Shown here: in pieces, positions 8,243-15,571 of the stretch | Position numbering within the stretch: position 1 is the stretch's first letter | Layout of the letters: each line of letters opens with the position of its first letter | From: Caldilinea sp. CFX5 | GTDB taxonomy: Bacteria > Chloroflexota > Anaerolineae > Caldilineales > Caldilineaceae | Reading direction: 5' to 3' | Assembly (NCBI GenBank): GCA_021405325.1 | Contig: QWII01000008.1 | Span: 62,001 to 126,000, forward strand | Length of the DNA stretch: 64,000 nucleotides | The notes under the pieces: model-generated | What the model was told of the DNA's origin: nothing | The model's database searches: none | The model's input: only the letters and a program-made list of their open reading frames with translations | Position numbers and translations under genes: made by a program

Positions 8243-9034
8243 ATGGGCAAGTTAACGGTTCGTGATTTACTCCAGGCCAAAGGCAAGCGCCAACTGGTGC
8301 TGACCACCGCCTTTGATACGTGGACCGCCAGAGCCGCCGAAAGTGCCGGCGTCGATATGATTCTGGCCTGGGGCAGCAACCTGGAGCATAGCAAATGGGT
8401 CATCGACTCGGTCCGCGCCGGCGCACCCAACACACTGATCGGCTCCGGCTTGCCCATTGGCGGCGCCTATTCCAGTGAGGCCGAGGCGTTGCGGCTGGCC
8501 GGCGAGTTGCGCAGCGCCGGTACGGATATTATCTATTGCTCCGGCTTAGTGCCGGAAAAATTTGCCCCGCTGGCGCGCCAGAAATACCCCTGTGTCGGCC
8601 ATGTCGGCTATTTGCCGGTGCAAAACACCTGGTTTGGCGGGCCACGGGCAGTTGGCAAGACGTGGGACGAAGCACTGGAAGTCTACAACACTACAATGGC
8701 GCTCGAAAAAGCCGGCTGCATTGCCGTCGAAATGGAGTGTGTGCCGGCCAAAGTCGCCGCTGAGATTACCAAGCGCACCAAGCTACTGGTCTTCTCCATG
8801 GGCAGCGGCCCGGATTGTGATGGACAATTTCTCTTTTCCAGCGATCTGCTCGGCACCAATCTGGGTCACTACCCGCGCCACTCGATCACCTATGCCCACC
8901 TCTTCGAGACAGCCACGCAAGCCTTCAAGCAATATCGCCAGGATATTGAAAGCGGCGAATACCCGGCCAAGAAACATATCATCAACATCAAAGATGACGA
9001 GTTTGAGCGCTTCATGGCTGCCATTCAGGGGTGA
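8243..9034 (+). CDS. PanB-like (ketopantoate hydroxymethyltransferase superfamily) protein lacking metal ligands
   Basis: The 263-residue product follows the PanB TIM-barrel from end to end: RDLLQAKGKRQLVLTTAFD, GVDMILAWGSN, HVGYLP, AVEMECVPAKVAAEIT, MGSGPDCDGQ. In true PanB, three acidic residues bind Mg2+: VGDS, ADMPF and KLEGG. Here they are replaced by WGSN (43-46), GSGLP (67-71) and YCSG (98-101). The general-base glutamate in ECVP (E165) is kept. The enzyme therefore probably does not make ketopantoate in the normal metal-dependent way; related phosphoenolpyruvate-mutase-fold lyases are an alternative. No panC or panD is nearby. AAGGAA lies 6 nt before the ATG. Confidence 0.7.
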   Translation: MGKLTVRDLLQAKGKRQLVLTTAFDTWTARAAESAGVDMILAWGSNLEHSKWVIDSVRAGAPNTLIGSGLPIGGAYSSEAEALRLAGELRSAGTDIIYCSGLVPEKFAPLARQKYPCVGHVGYLPVQNTWFGGPRAVGKTWDEALEVYNTTMALEKAGCIAVEMECVPAKVAAEITKRTKLLVFSMGSGPDCDGQFLFSSDLLGTNLGHYPRHSITYAHLFETATQAFKQYRQDIESGEYPAKKHIINIKDDEFERFMAAIQG

Positions 9035-9090
9035 TAAAAGCAAAGCCACCGCCACAATCTGATGCTCTGTCGCAGCGGCAGGGCGTGTTC

Positions 9091-9150
9091 AAAGCGGCCC
9101 ACACGGGGAGTTCGCACGAAGGCGTGCGAACTCCCCGTGTGGGTCGCTTT
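9091..9150. repeat. Long inverted repeat, 27-bp arms
   Basis: Arms 9091-9117 and 9124-9150 match at 26 of 27 positions with a 6-nt loop. It lies between the PanB-like gene and the ArsR promoter and could insulate the two. Confidence 0.85.
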
Positions 9151-9177
9151 GATTTGCACATTTGTTCTATTTGCCGC

Positions 9178-9206
9178 TTGACAATATTCCCATATCGGAA
9201 TATAAT
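9178..9206 (+). promoter_or_regulatory. Consensus promoter of the ArsR-SRPBCC operon, leaderless
   Basis: TTGACA (9178-9183), a 17-nt spacer and TATAAT (9201-9206) are a perfect consensus. Seven bases after the -10 is position 9213, the A of the ArsR ATG, and there is no ribosome binding site, so the mRNA is predicted to be leaderless. Confidence 0.8.
9184..9203. promoter_or_regulatory. Operator candidate inside the ArsR promoter
   Basis: The inverted repeat ATATTCC-catatc-GGAATAT fills the spacer and enters the -10. Such placement is typical of an ArsR/SmtB autorepressor site that blocks RNA polymerase. Confidence 0.65.
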
Positions 9207-9212
9207 AAGAGC

Positions 9213-9572
9213 ATGGCGCGCTTACCTACCACGTCGGATGTTTTTAATGCTATTGCCGAACCACAGCGCCGGGAAATTCTGACCCTGCTCACCACAGGGG
9301 AGCGGTCGGTAAATGATCTGGTGGAGGCGCTTGGTCTACGGCAGCCGCAGGTCTCGAAGCACCTGAAAGTTCTGCGCGCCGTGGGGCTGGTGAGTGTGCG
9401 CGAGGTGGGGCAACAGCGGCTCTACCGGCTCAATGCTGCGGGTCTCAAGCCGATCTATGATTGGGTGACGCCCTTTGAGCGGCTCTGGCACGAGCGCTTT
9501 GATCGCCTGGATGCGTACCTAAAACAATTGCAAAGTGCAGAAAAACAGGAGGACAAGAAGAATGCTGAGTAA
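9213..9572 (+). CDS. ArsR-family transcriptional repressor
   Basis: The 119-residue protein is a winged-helix regulator: PTTSDVFNAIAEPQRREIL (helix 1-2), VNDLVEALGLRQPQVSKHLKVL (recognition helix, about 30-51), then the wing VGQQRLYRLN. It has no cysteine or histidine metal site, and belongs to the subgroup that is encoded next to SRPBCC/AHSA1 proteins. The ATG at 9213 is the predicted first base of its transcript. It overlaps the next gene by 11 bp, so the two are translationally coupled and probably co-repressed through the palindrome in the promoter. Confidence 0.85.
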   Translation: MARLPTTSDVFNAIAEPQRREILTLLTTGERSVNDLVEALGLRQPQVSKHLKVLRAVGLVSVREVGQQRLYRLNAAGLKPIYDWVTPFERLWHERFDRLDAYLKQLQSAEKQEDKKNAE

Positions 9573-10047
9573 TCTTGACGCAACGTTGACGTTGACCTTT
9601 CCCTCAGACCGGGAGTTGGTGATCACCCGCACCTTTGCCGCCCCCCGTCATCTGGTCTTTGCCGCCATCACCCAACCCCACCATGTGCGCCAATGGTATG
9701 GCCCCTGTGCCATGACCATGACCGTCTGTGACATCGATCTGCGCGTCGGTGGACGGTGGCGCTATGTGTTGCAGGCGCCCGATGGCAGCGAACACGCTTT
9801 TTCCGGCGAATATCTGGAAATCGCGCCGCCGGAACGGCTGGTCTGTACCGAAGGGTACGAAGCCATTCCCGGCGCTGAGTATGTCGCCACCGTCACGCTG
9901 GCCGAGCAGGAAGGAATCACCACTTTTACCAATCACCTCCAGTACAAATCCAAAGAACATCGCGACGGCCATCTCGGCGCAGGGATGGAGACCGGAATGC
10001 GGGAAACCTACACGCGTCTGGATGCGCTTTTGGCGACGCTACAATAA
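9562..10047 (+). CDS. SRPBCC (AHSA1/START-like) domain protein
   Basis: The 161-residue protein is a single helix-grip domain: LVITRTFAAPRHLVFAAIT (strand 1 and helix 1), VRQWYGP, CDIDLRVGGRWRY, the GEYLEIAPPERLVCTE strand, and a long C-terminal helix GHLGAGMETGMRETYTRLDALL. Such proteins bind hydrophobic ligands and are often paired with an ArsR regulator that they may help to sense. GGAGG lies 9 nt ahead of ATG 9562, inside the end of the ArsR gene. A tail of a second SRPBCC gene follows directly. Confidence 0.8.
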   Translation: MLSNLDATLTLTFPSDRELVITRTFAAPRHLVFAAITQPHHVRQWYGPCAMTMTVCDIDLRVGGRWRYVLQAPDGSEHAFSGEYLEIAPPERLVCTEGYEAIPGAEYVATVTLAEQEGITTFTNHLQYKSKEHRDGHLGAGMETGMRETYTRLDALLATLQ

Positions 10048-10053
10048 GAGAGC

Positions 10054-10242
10054 CGATGATGACCCTGAAGCCTTTCATGTCACTGTCACCTTTACCGCGC
10101 AGGGTGACAAAACGCTGCTAACCATGCATTCGCGCTTTGCCACCGCTGCACAACGGGAAGCCGTCGTAAAATTTGGGGCTATCGAGGGGGCAAACAGACT
10201 CTGGCCCGTCTGGCTGAGTTTTTGCTGGGAAGACAACCATAG
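10054..10242 (+). pseudogene. SRPBCC gene remnant (C-terminal part)
   Basis: Starting six bases after the previous stop, the sequence reads EAFHVTVTFTAQGDKTLL, then a SRFATAAQREAVVKFGAIEG segment and, after a one-base frameshift in the run of G near 10187, KQTLARLAEFL and a TAG at 10240-10242. This is the usual C-terminal third of an AHSA1-type protein. The front two thirds are gone and there is no start codon of its own. Confidence 0.6.
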
Positions 10243-10261
10243 CCATTCCGACATGGAGAGC

Positions 10262-10336
10262 GGCCACTCTTCCTGGAAGAGGCGGGAGTCGTTCGGTCAT
10301 TGTGAACGCTCGTTGCCTCTTCCAGGAAGAGTGGCC
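10262..10336. repeat. Long inverted repeat of the CTCTTCC-GGAAGAG family
   Basis: Perfect 22-bp arms (10262-10283 and 10315-10336) surround a 31-nt loop. Each arm is itself nearly palindromic around CTCTTCCNGGAAGAG. The same arms recur at 14312-14386. Confidence 0.85.
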
Positions 10337-10385
10337 CAGCTTGAACAAGCCGTAAATTGACAAAGGAGGAGAAGGAGCAAACAAC

Positions 10386-11372
10386 ATGACACGCACCGTA
10401 GAGATTACCCGCATTTTTGACGCCCCCCGTGAACTGGTCTGGCGAGCCTGGACCGACCCACAACACTTGATGCGCTGGTGGGGGCCACCCACCTTTACCG
10501 CACCAGCCTGCACGCTGGATCTGCGAGTGGGCGGCAAATATCACTTCTGTATGCAGTCGCCCGATGGACAGAAATTTTGGAGTACCGGCGTCTACCAAGA
10601 GTTGACGCCGCCGGAGCGGCTGGTCTTTACCGATAGCTTTGCCGATGAAGCGGGCAATGTCGTGCCCGGCAGCTACTATGGCATGGGCGATGACTTCCCC
10701 GATGAAATGATCGTGACCGTCACCTTTGCGGATCTGGGCGGCAAAACCAAGATGACGCTCCGCCACGAAGGTCTCCCCGCCGGTGAGATGGGCGACATGA
10801 CCGCGCAGGGCTGGAATGGCTCATTTGATAAACTGGCCGACAGTTTACGCCAACCGGACGCCGCCGCAGTGCAACCGTATTCGGCTTTGACAACGCTCTT
10901 CCGCCACAACTTGTGGGCCAATCTGGAACTGTTGGCTGTTTGCGCCAACTTGAGCGAAGAGCAACTACAAACCGTCATCCCCGGCGGCTACGGCTCGATT
11001 GGCGACACCTGGCAACACCTGGTTCACGCCGAACGCTCCTACTTCACCCGCATCAGCACCGGCCAACGCTATCGCTGGCCCGAAGGCGACCCGCCCTTGA
11101 CCTTTGCCGCGATGGCCGAATCCCTGCGGTGGACCGGTGAAGGCTTGGTTGAATGGGCATCTAAAGTACAGCCTGACGAGCGAGTGCAAGTACAATGGGA
11201 TAACGGCCCGATCCAAGGGCCGGTGCAGGTGCCCAAGGCGGTGATCCTAGCGCAGGCGATCAACCACGCCACCGAACATCGGGCGCAGATCATGGCGGTT
11301 CTCACCCACTTGGGCATCCAGCCGCCGGAGTTGGATCTCTGGCTCTATTTTGAGGTGCAAGAATTGCGTTGA
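10386..11372 (+). CDS. SRPBCC-DinB two-domain fusion protein
   Basis: The 328-residue protein joins two domains that are normally separate. Residues 1 to about 155 are an AHSA1/SRPBCC domain (TRIFDAPRELVWRAWTDP, MRWWGPP, LDLRVGGKYHF, GWNGSFDKLADSL). From about 165 the protein is a DinB four-helix bundle (LFRHNLWANLELL, HLVHAERSYF, and NHATEHRAQIMAVL with the usual metal-binding histidines). Both halves look intact. Similar separate genes lie around it, so fusion of neighbours is a simple origin. Function is unknown; DinB-like proteins often act as metal-dependent thiol-linked transferases. A GGAGAAGGAG stretch precedes the ATG. Confidence 0.8.
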   Translation: MTRTVEITRIFDAPRELVWRAWTDPQHLMRWWGPPTFTAPACTLDLRVGGKYHFCMQSPDGQKFWSTGVYQELTPPERLVFTDSFADEAGNVVPGSYYGMGDDFPDEMIVTVTFADLGGKTKMTLRHEGLPAGEMGDMTAQGWNGSFDKLADSLRQPDAAAVQPYSALTTLFRHNLWANLELLAVCANLSEEQLQTVIPGGYGSIGDTWQHLVHAERSYFTRISTGQRYRWPEGDPPLTFAAMAESLRWTGEGLVEWASKVQPDERVQVQWDNGPIQGPVQVPKAVILAQAINHATEHRAQIMAVLTHLGIQPPELDLWLYFEVQELR

Positions 11373-11385
11373 AAAAGGGGATCGA

Positions 11386-11497
11386 TTCAGCTTCACAGAG
11401 ATAACGGAGATTTCGCAGAGATGCACAGAGAGTGATCAGAGAATTTTTCTCTGCGTATCTCTGCGTGGTCTCTATGCCGCTCTGTGACCTGAACTGT
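11386..11497. repeat. Imperfect inverted repeat built of CAGAGA/TCTCTG words
   Basis: The left side repeats CACAGAG and CGCAGAG, the right side CTCTGCG and CTCTGTG; they pair imperfectly over about 45 bp on each side. It ends just before the hydrolase ribosome binding site. Confidence 0.6.
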
Positions 11498-11513
11498 GAC
11501 GAAAAAGGAGAGA

Positions 11514-12314
11514 ATGATGAACAAAGTCATTTCCAAAGATGGCACGCCAATCGTCTATGACCGTGTCGGCGAGGGGCCGGCGTTAATCAATGTCTTGGGG
11601 GCAACCGCAACGCGTGGCATGGTCACACAACATGACAACAATGCGGCAACCATGCCCTTCACCGTCTATACCTACGACCGCCGTGGCCGCGGCGATAGTG
11701 GCGACACGGCGCCCTATGCCGTGCAACGGGAAATCGAGGACCTGGCAGCCATGATCGACGCGGCCGGCGGCTCGGCCTTTGTCTTTGGGCATTCGTCGGG
11801 TGCGGTGCTGGCGCTGCGAGCCGCCGGTCAGTTGGGGAACAAGATCAAAAGGCTGGCGCTCTATGAACCGCCCTTTATTCTGGATGACAGCCGGCCGCCG
11901 ATCCCGGCAGATTACGTTCAACACCTGCGTCAATTGATCGCCGCCGGTCGCCCGGAGGATGCCCTGGCCTATTTTATGACTGTCGCCGTGGGGATTCCGG
12001 CTGAATATATTGAGGGCATGAAACAAGCGCCTTTTTGGGCTTCCTCCGTTGCCGTTGCGCATACCATCAGCTATGACGGGGAGATCATGGGCGAGACGAT
12101 GTATGGCAACCCGGCCGCTTTAGAACCGTTTGCCGCCATCGCGACGCCAACGCTGGTGATGGTGGGCAGCAATAGCCCGCCCTACCAACAAAATGCGGTG
12201 GAGACCTTGGCACGCGTGCTACCGAATGCCCAATACCGCAGCATGGCTGGGCAAGATCATGGCATTGCGCCGGAAGTGCTGGGGCCGGCGTTGATTGAGT
12301 TTTTTCTAAAATGA
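11514..12314 (+). CDS. Alpha/beta hydrolase
   Basis: The 266-residue protein has an alpha/beta-hydrolase fold: the DRRGRGDSGD loop (55-64), nucleophile elbow GHSSG (S94) and the final GQDHG histidine; the acid is likely the region after TPTLVMVG. Shorter oxyanion-loop sequence (VLGATATRG) differs from the HG motif of classical members. It resembles small hydrolases from antibiotic or lactone metabolism, but the substrate is unknown. AAAGGAG lies 3-6 nt ahead of two in-frame ATGs (11514, 11517). Its stop is 14 bp before the start of the VOC gene, so the two form an operon. Confidence 0.8.
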   Translation: MMNKVISKDGTPIVYDRVGEGPALINVLGATATRGMVTQHDNNAATMPFTVYTYDRRGRGDSGDTAPYAVQREIEDLAAMIDAAGGSAFVFGHSSGAVLALRAAGQLGNKIKRLALYEPPFILDDSRPPIPADYVQHLRQLIAAGRPEDALAYFMTVAVGIPAEYIEGMKQAPFWASSVAVAHTISYDGEIMGETMYGNPAALEPFAAIATPTLVMVGSNSPPYQQNAVETLARVLPNAQYRSMAGQDHGIAPEVLGPALIEFFLK

Positions 12315-12328
12315 ACAAAGGAGCGATC

Positions 12329-12733
12329 ATGGCTACGAAAATTTTTGTCAATCTGCCCGTGAAAAACCTGGATGCCTCGATGGCGTTCTTCAAACAGCTG
12401 GGCTACTCTTTCAATCCCCAGTTTACCGACGAAACCGCCGCCTGCATGGTGATTAGCGACGACATCTTTGCCATGTTGTTGACTGAGGAGAAGTTTCAGA
12501 GCTTTACGCCAAAGCCGGTCAGCAATGCCAAACAAAGTACCGAAGTGTTGATCGCTTTGTCCTGTGATAGCCGGGAAGCCGTGACCGCGCTGGTGGAAAA
12601 AGCCGTCGCCGCCGGTGGTTCAACCTATGCCGAACCTAAGGATTACGGCTTTATGTTGCAACATGGCTTTGAGGATTTGGACGGCCATATCTGGGAAGTC
12701 GCGTACATGGACCCCAGCGCCATCAACCAGTAA
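12329..12733 (+). CDS. VOC (glyoxalase/bleomycin-resistance) family protein
   Basis: The 134-residue protein begins KIFVNLPVKNLDASMAFFKQLGYSF, the classic VOC opening, and ends DLDGHIWEVAYMDPSA, with the paired beta-alpha-beta-beta-beta modules of the superfamily. It is most like the stand-alone YaeR/ lactoylglutathione-lyase-related group that is common in such stress clusters; no catalytic role can be given. AAAGGAG six nt before ATG 12329 decides the start over an ATG at 12311 that overlaps the hydrolase stop. Cotranscribed with the hydrolase and closed by the palindrome at 12733. Confidence 0.85.
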   Translation: MATKIFVNLPVKNLDASMAFFKQLGYSFNPQFTDETAACMVISDDIFAMLLTEEKFQSFTPKPVSNAKQSTEVLIALSCDSREAVTALVEKAVAAGGSTYAEPKDYGFMLQHGFEDLDGHIWEVAYMDPSAINQ

Positions 12734-12765
12734 CAAACCAGGTTTCTGGCAGAAACCTGGTTTGT
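12733..12765 (+). terminator. Short perfect palindrome after the VOC gene
   Basis: Perfect 15-bp arms (12733-12747, 12751-12765) with a 3-nt loop begin at the VOC stop codon. The arm ends in TTTGT, so it may act as a weak terminator. Confidence 0.55.
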
Positions 12766-12791
12766 GATTGTAGTCGATTGAGTAGGCGAAG

Positions 12792-13154
12792 ATGGATCTC
12801 AACAATCCGATGATCAAACTTTGCATTGAGGGCTCACGGGCTGAATTTGAAGGCAGGATTGCTGATGCTAAGGCGCTTTACCGGCAGGCATGGGAAGCGG
12901 CGCAAGATGACTATGAAGCCTGTATCGCCGCCCACTATGTCGCCCGCCACCAGGCGACGCCCGCCGAGACCTTGCGCTGGAATCAGCTTGCCTTGGAGCG
13001 GGCCAACGCCGTTGACGATGAGCGGGTGCAAGGGTTTTATGGGTCTCTCTACCTGAATTTGGGTCATTCCTACGAATTGGTAGGTGATCAAGCCGCTGCT
13101 CAACACTATTACGCCTTGGCGGCTGCGTTGGGTTTTATCCATCAAGTGAACTAG
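12792..13154 (+). CDS. Small TPR-like protein
   Basis: The 120-residue all-helical protein reads IEGSRAEFEGRIADAKALYRQAWEAAQDDYEACIAAHYVARHQ, then a second helix pair (LNLGHSYELVGDQAAAQHYYALAAALG) with the spacing of tetratricopeptide repeats. Related proteins sit in similar small-enzyme clusters of Chloroflexota and Actinobacteria and are sometimes mis-annotated as rRNA methyltransferases; there is no methyltransferase motif here. It likely acts as a protein-protein adaptor. GGCGAAG before the ATG is a weak ribosome binding site. Confidence 0.65.
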   Translation: MDLNNPMIKLCIEGSRAEFEGRIADAKALYRQAWEAAQDDYEACIAAHYVARHQATPAETLRWNQLALERANAVDDERVQGFYGSLYLNLGHSYELVGDQAAAQHYYALAAALGFIHQVN

Positions 13155-13243
13155 GTTCTGTTAACATTTGCGATGCACACACTTGACAGGTTTTGGAAAC
13201 CTGTCAAGTGTACCAGCAGCCCACCACGAAATGTCAACAGAAC
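13155..13243. repeat. Nested inverted repeat with CCTGTCAAGTG arms
   Basis: Outer arms 13155-13169 and 13229-13243 match at 14 of 15; inner arms 13179-13193 and 13197-13211 are perfect over 15 bp. The outer left arm starts just after the TPR gene stop. Confidence 0.8.
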
Positions 13244-13264
13244 TTAGAACAGGAGGCTTACCTG

Positions 13265-13729
13265 ATGACCACGACTGCTACTCGTATTCGACGCCATTTG
13301 AAGGCGCCGCCTGACCAAGTTTATCGCGCCCTCATCGATCCGCAGGCCGTGGCAATTTGGATGGTACCCGACGACATGACCAGTGATGTGCATGAGTTCA
13401 ATGCGCAGGTGGGCGGAGCCTTCCGCATTTCGCTCACCTACCATGACCCAACGGGAACCGGCAAGACCACGGCGCACACGGACACCTATCATGGCCATTT
13501 CGTGCAGCTTGCGCCAAACAAGCAGGTGATCGAGATCATGGCATTTGAGACAACCGATCCGACGATGCAGGGCGAGATGCGCGTCACCTTCACACTTACC
13601 GTCGTGGATGGCGGCACGGAGATCCTTGCCGTCCACGAAAACTTGCCGCCCGGTCTTTCGCCGGCGGATAATGAAATCGGCTGGTCGATGGCGCTTGATA
13701 AGCTTGCGGCATGGGTTGCCGGGAGTTAG
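13265..13729 (+). CDS. SRPBCC (AHSA1-like) domain protein
   Basis: A 154-residue helix-grip protein: TRIRRHLKAPPDQVYRALIDP, VAIWMVPDDM, EFNAQVGGAFRISLTYHDP, GHFVQLAPNKQVIEIMAFE and a final GWSMALDKLAAWV helix. It is more distant from the other SRPBCC genes in the window than they are from each other, so this is not a recent duplication. Ligand unknown. AGGAGG stands 8 nt ahead of ATG 13265, which rules out the earlier GTG. The gene ends 16 bp before the DUF5990 gene and probably shares its transcript. Confidence 0.85.
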   Translation: MTTTATRIRRHLKAPPDQVYRALIDPQAVAIWMVPDDMTSDVHEFNAQVGGAFRISLTYHDPTGTGKTTAHTDTYHGHFVQLAPNKQVIEIMAFETTDPTMQGEMRVTFTLTVVDGGTEILAVHENLPPGLSPADNEIGWSMALDKLAAWVAGS

Positions 13730-13745
13730 TACAGGAGGAAACTGC

Positions 13746-14180
13746 ATGGCGCAAGAAGTACCCATTCGCATTATTCTTGTCGATCCGCCAAAGGGCGTGA
13801 CCTTTTGTGTACAACGTGGCAAGGCAGAGTTGCTTCCGCCTTCACACATTGACGATGCGACGATCACCTTTGACTTCACCGTGCGGGTCGGCGCCCAACA
13901 GGCCGATGGCTCCCCCAATTTCCTTGGCCCTTTTACCCAGGGCAGCGTACAGGAACGCTTTGTCTATGTGAACGCCGGTACATTGGCTGGGCAGACCGCA
14001 TCCATTTGGACACGACGCGCCAAAGTAAAACTTGCCGGGATTACCCAGGCCATGATTGACACCGTATTTGCCGCACCGGGGGCCGTGATCGAAGCCCGCA
14101 TTACCGGCAAAGCCAAGGATGGCGGTCCTCCCGCCGCCAGCGTACCGCTACTGGGTGATGGATGGCAGGTCGTGAAATAA
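13746..14180 (+). CDS. DUF5990-family protein
   Basis: The 144-residue protein starts MAQEVPIRIILVDPPKGVTF and contains DFTVRVG, NFLGPFTQG and a GNV-like nucleotide-free beta-rich core; this pattern fits DUF5990, whose function is unknown. It is commonly encoded among DinB, VOC and SRPBCC genes, as here. GGAGG lies 7 nt upstream of the ATG. It has no signal peptide or membrane segment, so it is cytoplasmic. A RibD-type remnant with its own ribosome binding site follows 10 bp later, suggesting that an original operon continued downstream before being cut. Confidence 0.7.
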   Translation: MAQEVPIRIILVDPPKGVTFCVQRGKAELLPPSHIDDATITFDFTVRVGAQQADGSPNFLGPFTQGSVQERFVYVNAGTLAGQTASIWTRRAKVKLAGITQAMIDTVFAAPGAVIEARITGKAKDGGPPAASVPLLGDGWQVVK

Positions 14181-14190
14181 AGGAGAAACA

Positions 14191-14292
14191 ATGACAAAGT
14201 TACGTGTTCATACCTTTTCCATCTCTCTTGACGGCTACGGCGCCGGCCCTCGTCAAGATAACGCAACCCATTTTGTCCTTACAAAGAAGTAA
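14191..14292 (+). pseudogene. RibD-C/DHFR-like remnant: head fused in frame to tail
   Basis: A 33-codon frame with AGGAG six nt upstream reads MTKLRVHTFSISLDGYGAGP, the start of the dihydrofolate-reductase-like YyaP group, then goes straight to NATHFVLTKK and TAA, which resembles that family's last residues. About 150 central codons are missing with the frame preserved. It is too short to fold as the enzyme, so it is called a remnant. Confidence 0.55.
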
Positions 14293-14403
14293 CGATTCAG
14301 CCCAAGAAGTCGGCGCCTCTTCCTGGAAGAGGCAATTGCCGTTCTAGATGACCAAGCGGTTCCTGCCTCTTCCAGGAAGAGGCGCCTCAGCCTGAATCGT
14401 CAC
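14289..14403. repeat. Nested inverted repeat of the CTCTTCC-GGAAGAG family
   Basis: Outer arms 14289-14300 and 14392-14403 match at 11 of 12. Inner arms 14312-14333 and 14365-14386 are perfect over 22 bp and nearly the same as those at 10262-10336. The outer left arm contains the stop codon of the RibD remnant. Confidence 0.85.
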
Positions 14404-14427
14404 GAAAAATCAATCAGGAGAATGTTT

Positions 14428-15012
14428 ATGCGTAAACTAATTGTTGCCGAATTTGTATCGTTGGATGGCGTGATGCAGGCGCCGGGTGGTGTGGATGAAG
14501 ATACCGATGGCGGCTTTACCCACGGCGGCTGGACCTGGCCCTATTGGCACGATGACATTGGCGCCCATTTCTTCCAGGCGATCAGCCACTGCGATACCTT
14601 GCTGCTGGGCCGCAAAACCTGGGAAATCCATGGCGGCGCCTTTGAACCGATGGTGGACGATCCCTTCGGCAATGTGATGAATGGCTTGCAGAAGGTTGTC
14701 GTCTCGACCACGCTGTCATCGGCAGCGGCCTGGCGCAACTCAACACTAATCAGCCGCAATGTAGTCGAAGCAATTGGCAACTTGAAAGCCACGCCGGGCA
14801 AGGACATCTATGTCGATGGTAGTAGCGTGTTGGTGCATACATTGACCCAACATGATCTGGTCGATGAGTACAGTCTGCTGGTCTATCCGGTCGTTTTGGG
14901 TAGCGGCAAGCGGGTCTTTGCCGCGGGCGTGCGCGTGAACCTGCAACTGGTCGAAAGCAAGCCTTTTCCTTCCGGGGTCGTCCTTATGCGCTACCAGCCC
15001 AAACGGGATTGA
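14428..15012 (+). CDS. RibD C-terminal / dihydrofolate-reductase-like protein, copy 2
   Basis: The 194-residue protein opens MRKLIVAEFVSLDGVMQAPG and has DTLLLGRKTWEI, KVVVSTTL, IYVDGSSVLVHTLTQHDLVDEY and YPVVLGSGKRVFAAG, all marks of the RibD_C family. It is a paralogue of the gene at 7080-7628, with a longer loop near residues 20-40. Predicted cytoplasmic NADPH-dependent reductase of unknown substrate. ATG 14428 has AGGAG 7 nt ahead; the ATG at 14422 is too close to it. It is followed at short range (27 bp) by the ClbS-like gene. Confidence 0.85.
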   Translation: MRKLIVAEFVSLDGVMQAPGGVDEDTDGGFTHGGWTWPYWHDDIGAHFFQAISHCDTLLLGRKTWEIHGGAFEPMVDDPFGNVMNGLQKVVVSTTLSSAAAWRNSTLISRNVVEAIGNLKATPGKDIYVDGSSVLVHTLTQHDLVDEYSLLVYPVVLGSGKRVFAAGVRVNLQLVESKPFPSGVVLMRYQPKRD

Positions 15013-15039
15013 TTGACGGTAGAATTTTGGAGGTGACCG

Positions 15040-15546
15040 ATGTACATGAAAACCCACCTGCTGGCTGCCCTACGGGAAGAATTTGACCACTGGGAGAAAG
15101 TGCTGGCAAGTTTGGACGAAGCACAAATTACAGCAGCGCCGCAGCCAGGTGAACTATCGATCAAAGATGAGCTTGCCCATTTGTGGGCCTGGCAGCAGCG
15201 CTCGATTGCGCGTATGACGGCTGGGCTTGCCAACACAGAACCCAAGATGCCGTCGTGGCTACCGGGTGTTGCTCCGGAAAGTGAAAGTGACACCGATCAG
15301 ATCAATGCGCGGATCTACGAAACATTTCGTGATCGCCCTTGGGCCGAGGTCTATCAGCAGTGGCGTACCGGCTTTCTGCACTTTTTGGCGATCAGCGAAC
15401 AAATTCCGGAACCGGCGCTGCTGGATGCCAGTCGCTATGGGTGGCTCAGCGGCTATTCGCTGGCCGATGTCCTCCTCGGTTCGTATGATCATCACCAAGA
15501 GCATTTGGAAAAGCTGTTGGCCCGGCTGTCTGTAACTGACAAGTGA
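15040..15546 (+). CDS. ClbS/DfsB-like four-helix-bundle protein
   Basis: The 168-residue protein matches the DUF1706 (ClbS/DfsB) branch of the DinB-like superfamily: an N-terminal helix LLAALREEFDHWEKVL, then LSIKDELAHLWAWQQRSIARM, a WLPG loop and the final HHQEHLEKLL helix. ClbS itself protects against colibactin by hydrolysing the toxin cyclopropane; whether this protein has a similar protective activity is not known. GGAGG sits 6 nt before ATG 15040. It is in a run of four tightly spaced plus-strand genes ending with an AraC regulator. Confidence 0.75.
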   Translation: MYMKTHLLAALREEFDHWEKVLASLDEAQITAAPQPGELSIKDELAHLWAWQQRSIARMTAGLANTEPKMPSWLPGVAPESESDTDQINARIYETFRDRPWAEVYQQWRTGFLHFLAISEQIPEPALLDASRYGWLSGYSLADVLLGSYDHHQEHLEKLLARLSVTDK

Positions 15547-15571
15547 AGATCCCAACAAGGAGCAAATGATC

